Assembly: GCA_030267565.1 (NCBI GenBank)
Contig: BRXU01000011.1
Coordinates: 1,292,501 to 1,356,500, forward strand
Source of the DNA: Pleodorina starrii
Taxonomy: Eukaryota; Chlorophyta; Chlorophyceae; Chlamydomonadales; Volvocaceae
Length of the DNA: 64,000 nt
Direction: 5' to 3'
In this document: piece by piece, positions 62,101 through 64,000 of the stretch
Layout: each line of letters starts with the position of its first letter
How positions within the stretch are numbered: the stretch's first letter is position 1
The notes under the pieces: model-generated
What the model was told of the DNA's origin: nothing
Seen by the model: the letters and a program-made list of their open reading frames with translations, nothing else
The model's database searches: none
Translations under genes and position numbers: made by a program

Positions 62101-63449
62101 CCGTCGGCTTGCTGCTGCGCCTGCGCCCCCCCAACGCCCCTCACCTGCTGCTGTTGCTGCTGTTGTTGCTGCTGCTGTTGTTGTTGTTGGCTGGGTGACA
62201 TGGGTGAAGCTAGGGCAGCCAGGGTGCTGGGGGTGGGGGAGGTGGAGAACTCAATGTCCGCTGAATAGAACATGCGGCCTGTGCGGGGTGTGTGTTTTGA
62301 GAGGGGGGGGAGGGGGTTGGTGGGGGTATCCACGTTGGGGGGGAGTCAGCGGATCGGATCGGATCGGATTGGATCGGATCAAATTGGAATCGGATCGGAA
62401 CCGGATCGGATCAGGTCGGATCACGCACATTGGATCAGATGACAAAGGGCACAAAGAGGATTGTAAAAGAAAGAGGCCCAGAGGCAGCACAGGGAGGAAG
62501 AGGAGGGCAGTCGGTTAACAGTGCCGAAGTATTTTTGTGACCGTGCCGGCAGCGGGAGGGGAGCGGGAGGAAGGGGAAAGGGGAGGGCCGGTAGGGCCTT
62601 ACGCAGGCATCGCGTGCGAGTCGGTCGACTTGGCAGGTCGCGGCCGCCCCAACCCCTCCAAGCTACCTCACTCCCCCACCCCCCATATATCCGACATTTG
62701 GATTGCCGCACTCCAGTAACACCCCTCTCTCCCCCCCCCACCCCCACCCCCACCCACCCCCCCACCCGAGCTAGACAGATGCGGCCAGGCCTCCCTCGCT
62801 CTCGCTGCCAGCTGCTCCACACACCACCGCTCCGTCTGAAGAGACATGGACCCACAGGCGGGGTGGGGTGGGGTGGGTTGGGATGGGGTGGGGGATATCC
62901 CCGGGATGGGATGGGATGGCATGTGTTGGGGCGGGGTGAAGTGAGGTGGGATGGGATGAGGTGAGGTGGGATGGGGGGTAAAGGAGCGCACGCAAGTGCC
63001 AGGGGACGGAGGTCAACAAAGGGCGACAGTTCGAATGTGCATATGATACGATGTGCGTGGGCTGGGCGGGGCGGGAGTGGGTCAAGGGAGGGACGCGGAG
63101 CCCGGCTGGAGGCAAGCGGGAAGCGGGAAGCAGGAAGAGGGCAGAAGATGGCGGAAGATTGGCGTAGGGAGGCGAACAGGGCCATCACGAATCCACAAAT
63201 GCACACCACGCGCGCGCGCGCACCGACCCCCCCCCCCCCAATACACATACCCCACCCCGCCGCCCTGATCCACGCACGGACAGCACCGCCGCGGTACGGG
63301 TACGGCAAAGGTACGGCAAATCTCCTTACCTCTGGGTCGCGGGTGACGACGGCGCAGTGGCAGGCCAGGGGGGCCGCCGCAGATCCGATGATGGGGTCCC
63401 CGGGGGGGGAGTAACCGGGGAGCACGGGAACCGGCCGACCGGAGGCGCA
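6872..63449 (-). CDS. DNAJC13: DNAJC13/RME-8/GRV2 endosomal J-domain protein (5' partial, 32 exons)
   Basis: Known role of the family: a large peripheral protein of early endosomes that recruits and activates Hsc70 through its J domain, and acts in clathrin/retromer-dependent sorting. The plant member GRV2/KAM2 is needed for vacuolar trafficking and gravitropism. Seen here: 32 exons joined by GT-AG introns, every junction keeping phase, giving 8,124 nt (2,707 residues plus TGA at 6872-6874). Order of domains (numbered within this partial protein): armadillo-like segments 1-755, GYF_2 about 1046-1166, J domain about 1444-1502, further armadillo segments and IWN modules to the end. Arabidopsis GRV2 is about 2,550 residues and human DNAJC13 2,243. 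This copy is longer although its N-terminus is missing, because Gly/Ala/Pro/Gln runs interrupt conserved segments. The N-terminal lipid-binding part should lie beyond the right edge. Intron 13 is 38.5 kb. Family assignment is certain; single splice sites are about 90% sure. Confidence 0.95.
7246..7271. repeat. Perfect 12-bp hairpin in intron 31
   Basis: GAAAAGCCGCGC, a 2-nt centre (GT), then GCGCGGCTTTTC: a perfect inverted repeat of 26 bp in all. It sits in the DNAJC13 intron 7040-7347, about 75 nt from the donor, and is preceded by short direct repeats of CACGCAAGCG type. Confidence 0.85.
9741..10276. repeat. (CCCA)n microsatellite, about 134 copies, intron 26
   Basis: A nearly pure CCCA tetranucleotide tract of 536 bp, with only two imperfect spots near 10207 and 10221. 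In the sense (minus) strand of DNAJC13 it reads (TGGG)n, which has strong G-quadruplex potential in the pre-mRNA. It fills most of the 777-bp intron 9561-10337 and stops 61 bp short of the donor of exon 26. Confidence 0.97.
10338..14179 (-). CDS. DNAJC13: DNAJC13 exons 20-26: C-terminal armadillo region, third IWN module
   Basis: Exons 14070-14179, 13497-13845, 12789-12920, 12340-12510, 11762-12090, 11103-11520 and 10338-10865 (residues 1626-2304). Conserved stretches: [20 protein letters not shown] (exon 20), [20 protein letters not shown] and [16 protein letters not shown] (exon 21), [11 protein letters not shown] (exon 23), [17 protein letters not shown] (exon 24, third IWN module) with [17 protein letters not shown], and [20 protein letters not shown] (exon 26). 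Exon 26 has a Gln/Thr-rich run (alternating QTQTQ-type residues) and Gly/Ala runs absent from plant relatives. The exon 21 donor is ambiguous: CGG|GTGGGT at 13497 was preferred over GCC|GTACGG two codons earlier; both keep phase. Intron 21 (12921-13496) has a 20-bp tandem repeat; the other introns here are under 300 bp. Confidence 0.92.
11055..11097. repeat. TTTGACC heptamer repeat in intron 25
   Basis: Five to six imperfect copies of TTTGACC, starting a few bases inside the intron donor at 11102. Confidence 0.8.
12716..12788. repeat. CACAG-rich repeat at the start of intron 22
   Basis: An irregular run of GCACA/CACAG pentamers occupying the first 70 or so bases of the intron 12511-12788. 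Confidence 0.7.
13294..13431. repeat. 20-bp tandem repeat in intron 21
   Basis: Units built from CCCCACTCA and CCCCAGTCAA halves, about six to seven copies. The only structured part of the intron 12921-13496. Confidence 0.8.
14405..16955 (-). CDS. DNAJC13: DNAJC13 exons 14-19: second IWN module and J domain
   Basis: Exons 16786-16955, 16402-16562, 15843-16105, 15294-15469, 15106-15154 (49 nt) and 14405-14788 (residues 1225-1625). Exon 14 carries [16 protein letters not shown]. Exon 15 carries [13 protein letters not shown]. Exon 16 carries [13 protein letters not shown] (second IWN-type module), then [20 protein letters not shown]. The J domain begins near VLGL in exon 17 (helix [15 protein letters not shown]). 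Its loop is in exon 18 ([16 protein letters not shown]), with the HPD motif needed to stimulate Hsc70 ATPase intact at residues 1484-1486. Helix III is in exon 19 (VQAAYERLQ). The intron between exons 17 and 18 thus falls just before HPD. Exon 19 continues with [20 protein letters not shown] and [14 protein letters not shown], a hallmark of this family. Introns over 300 bp (15470-15842, 14789-15105) hold small tandem repeats. Confidence 0.95.
14805..14865. repeat. TTAGTTGGG repeat in intron 18
   Basis: Three to four copies of a TTAGTTGGG-type unit grading into GGTTGGGG, in the intron 14789-15105. Confidence 0.7.
15765..15842. repeat. 10-bp tandem repeat beginning at the intron 16 splice donor
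   Basis: About eight copies of ACCGTGCCGT (plus strand). In the sense strand the intron starts CAG|GTACGG and each following unit repeats a CAGTACGG or CGGTACGG core, so the tract is a series of donor-like sequences directly abutting the true donor of exon 16. Confidence 0.85.
22525..41000. repeat. Higher-order repeats of about 1.9, 4.04 and 6.2 kb in the 12-bp array
   Basis: Rare variant units recur in the same order. CCTAGGGG units lie at 22525, 24469, 28513 and 34711. The GGCATATGG variant lies at 25245, 29289 and 35499, which is 776, 776 and 788 bp after the last three CCTAGGGG marks. The TACAAATCGG variant lies at 27001, 31057 and 37207, which is 2532, 2544 and 2496 bp after them. An earlier pair (18087, 19711) precedes the first mark. 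So the region is a set of tandem higher-order copies: 22525-24468 (short), 24469-28512, 28513-34710 and 34711 to about 41 kb, differing by blocks of whole 12-bp units. Confidence 0.85.
40609..41226. repeat. Cluster of four 11-bp units, about 191 bp apart
   Basis: Units with one G missing (TATGGTCGG) occur at 40609, 40836, 41027 and 41218, spaced 227, 191 and 191 bp. They are the only single-base register breaks I noticed in the array, and the last three mark a 191-bp higher-order unit (16 units minus one base). Confidence 0.8.
46220..50370. repeat. About 2.06-kb tandem duplication within the array
   Basis: Landmarks recur 2,064 bp apart: GGGTAGGCC at 47061 and 49125, triple CCTAGGGG runs from 47415 and 49479. 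The TTCGGG variant near 46323 and 48411 is 2,088 bp apart because the first copy has two extra 12-bp units. The copies otherwise agree unit by unit over long stretches, which points to recent unequal exchange. Confidence 0.8.
55098..55310. repeat. Homogeneous consensus run at the array's right edge
   Basis: About 17 units in a row are pure consensus apart from two CCTGTG variants, unlike the variant-rich interior. It is preceded by a block alternating CCTTTG, CCTAGG and CCTATG units (about 55057-55100). Confidence 0.8.
55466..57748 (-). CDS. DNAJC13: DNAJC13 exons 10-13: GYF_2 domain region
   Basis: Exons 57708-57748 (41 nt), 57342-57493, 55881-56924 (1,044 nt, the largest) and 55466-55635 (residues 756-1224). 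Exon 11 has [20 protein letters not shown] followed by [10 protein letters not shown], the conserved partner of the first IWN segment. Exon 12 begins [20 protein letters not shown] and continues through [20 protein letters not shown] to the GYF_2 domain: EWYFYPRG, then a Gly/Ala/Pro-rich insertion, then [22 protein letters not shown] and [14 protein letters not shown]_2 domains are known as Pro-rich peptide binders; in this family the ligand is uncertain. Exon 13 has [20 protein letters not shown] and ends [11 protein letters not shown], a family signature just before the giant intron. Exon 13 ends in phase 0 with the donor CAG|GTGGGT. Intron 10 is 57494-57707, intron 11 (56925-57341) holds telomere-like repeats, and intron 9 (57749-58082) shows nothing notable. 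Confidence 0.93.
57127..57268. repeat. Interstitial telomere-like repeat in intron 11
   Basis: About eight copies of CCCGAAA, then mixed CCTAAA units, then CCCTAAA and two CCCTAAAA units. TTTAGGG (plant type) and TTTTAGGG (Chlamydomonas type) telomere repeats are both represented. Coding exons of one gene lie on both sides, so this is not a chromosome end. Confidence 0.85.
58083..63449 (-). CDS. DNAJC13: DNAJC13 exons 1-9: N-terminal armadillo-like region
   Basis: Exons: 63330-63449, 62766-62835, 61983-62278, 61387-61584, 60860-61031, 60399-60550, 59805-60146, 59142-59488, 58083-58650 (residues 1-755). Recognisable family stretches are [14 protein letters not shown] (exon 5), [18 protein letters not shown] (exon 7), and [20 protein letters not shown] followed by [20 protein letters not shown] (exon 8). 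The last runs across the exon 8/9 junction into [10 protein letters not shown]. Exon 9 ends with [20 protein letters not shown], the first IWN-type module. Exon 3 carries 15 consecutive Gln and an Ala run; exons 7-9 carry Gly/Ala/Pro runs inserted between conserved helices. Exon 1 starts in phase 0 at TGC, so more coding sequence must lie 5' of it. Introns over 300 bp here (62836-63329, 62279-62765, 61585-61982, 61032-61386, 60551-60859, 59489-59804, 58651-59141) hold only simple repeats or nothing recognisable. Confidence 0.9.
58670..58796. repeat. GGCGGGCGGACGG-type repeat in intron 8
   Basis: A pure run of GGGC and GGAC tetranucleotides starting about 20 bp from the exon 9 acceptor, within intron 58651-59141. 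On the sense strand it is a C-rich pyrimidine-heavy tract that may act as an extended polypyrimidine region. Confidence 0.85.
59075..59136. repeat. TA, GA and AAT simple repeats near the donor of exon 8
   Basis: (TA)7-8, then (GA)n, then (AAT/AAG)n in a row, ending within 6 bp of the exon 8 donor at 59142. Confidence 0.85.
59500..59608. repeat. (ATC)n/(GTCATT)n microsatellite in intron 7
   Basis: Trinucleotide TCA units with a hexameric GTCATT section in the middle, in the intron 59489-59804. Confidence 0.9.
60648..60755. repeat. Second 12-bp minisatellite, intron 5
   Basis: About eight units alternating GGGGTCGCGGTT and GGGGAAGCGGTT, inside intron 60551-60859 of the same gene. The unit length and the GGGTCG core match the giant array, but the rest of the unit differs. 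Confidence 0.85.
62146..62190 (-). repeat. In-frame (CAG/CAA)15 polyglutamine tract in exon 3
   Basis: Fifteen Gln codons mixing CAG and CAA in the DNAJC13 coding strand, followed by QAQQQA and an 11-residue Ala run. Located in the non-conserved segment after ALASPMSPS. Confidence 0.9.
62349..62435. repeat. GGATC pentamer repeat in intron 2
   Basis: Imperfect GGATC units, in the intron 62279-62765. Nothing else notable in that intron. Confidence 0.8.
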
Positions 63450-63552
63450 CTGGGGGGGAGGTGGGGAGAGAGGGCGAGAGAGGGGGCGGGGGGTGGGGCG
63501 GGGTGGGGCGGAGAGGGAAGCACATATCGAGAAGAGATGGAGCACGGCATGT

Positions 63553-63617
63553 GGTTGGTTGGTTGGTTGGTTTGTTGATTGGTTGGTTGGTTGGTTGGTT
63601 GGTTGGTTGGTTGGTTG
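63553..63617. repeat. (GGTT)n microsatellite
   Basis: Fifteen or so GGTT units with two imperfections, in the intron upstream (5') of exon 1. Confidence 0.9.
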
Positions 63618-63707
63618 ACTTTGACCTTAACCCTTGCCTTGCCCTTGCCCCTGCATTGCGTTCGCCTCCCGGCTCCTTTCATTTATTCCTTCAAGTCCAC
63701 TCCCTGC

Positions 63708-63851
63708 ACATCTGTGTATCTTTACATCTGTGCATCTGTGCATCTGTGCATCTGTGCATCTGTACATCTGTGCATCTGTGCATCTGTGCATCTGTGCATC
63801 TGTGCATCTGTACAACTGTACAACTGTACAACTGTACAACTGTACAACTGG
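63708..63851. repeat. 8-bp tandem repeats TCTGTGCA and ACAACTGT
   Basis: About 12 copies of CATCTGTG/CATCTGTA followed by five copies of ACAACTGT, in the same 5' intron sequence. Confidence 0.9.
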
Positions 63852-64000
63852 ACTCCTCCCGCAAGCACGTGTCACGCGGTCCTGCACTGCACTGCACTGC
63901 CCTGCCCGGCCCGGCCTTGCGCTCACCCCACGGCTGCTTCTCCGATCATCCTGTTGCCGCCCCCCCTCCCCCCCTCCCCCTCCCCCCTTCCCCCCCTCCC

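Larger units (their letters stand above)
63450..64000 (-). other. DNAJC13: Intron sequence 5' of exon 1, running out of the window
   Basis: It is mostly simple repeats and C-rich runs. One 24-nt phase-0 stretch (63927-63950, AG|GATGATC to GGG|GTGAGC) could be a microexon encoding DDRRSSRG, but its upstream sequence is purine-rich and a poor acceptor context, so it was not included in the gene model. Confidence 0.6.

Noticed and set aside
63927..63950. A 24-nt microexon upstream of exon 1
   Set aside because: Phase fits, but the acceptor is preceded by a purine-rich stretch and 8 residues are too few to test against the family.

Overview
This window looks like nuclear DNA of a GC-rich green alga of the volvocine/Chlamydomonas type. 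The evidence is dense GT-AG introns of about 140-780 bp, coding sequence dominated by codons ending in C or G, coding exons swollen by Gly/Ala/Pro/Gln runs, TGTAA-type poly(A) candidates, and simple tandem repeats in almost every intron. The species is inferred, not proven.

Two genes are supported, both on the minus strand. The main one spans nearly the whole window. Its 32 phase-consistent exons between 63449 and 6872 encode 2,707 residues of a DNAJC13/RME-8/GRV2 protein, the large endosomal J-domain co-chaperone of Hsc70. The 5' end lies beyond the right edge. In order the protein has an armadillo-like N-terminal region, a GYF_2 domain, a J domain with an intact HPD motif, four IWN-type modules and the conserved C-terminal end. 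The second gene (4969 to 3056) is a four-exon model for a 350-residue acidic, Pro/Gly-rich protein. It begins MGCGASK, a typical N-myristoylation/palmitoylation signal. I do not recognise its family.

The striking element is intron 13 of the DNAJC13 gene (16956-55465). It is 38,510 bp long, about 50 times the next longest intron in the window, and almost all of it is a 12-bp minisatellite (consensus GGGTCGGCCTAT on the plus strand, about 3,180 units). Nested higher-order repeats of roughly 0.19, 2.06, 4.04 and 6.2 kb lie inside it. The flanking exons join in phase across it, so it is an intronic array. Because 12 is a multiple of 3, the array reads open in five of six frames over tens of kilobases; these giant frames are not genes.

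Layout: 1-3055, no supported gene; 3056-4969, MGCGASK-protein gene; 4970-6871, its upstream region plus the DNAJC13 3' UTR; 6872-16955, DNAJC13 exons 32-14; 16956-55465, giant satellite intron; 55466-63449, exons 13-1; 63450-64000, intron sequence running out of the window. Other notable tracts are a 536-bp (CCCA)n run, a telomere-like stretch and a second 12-bp repeat, all intronic.
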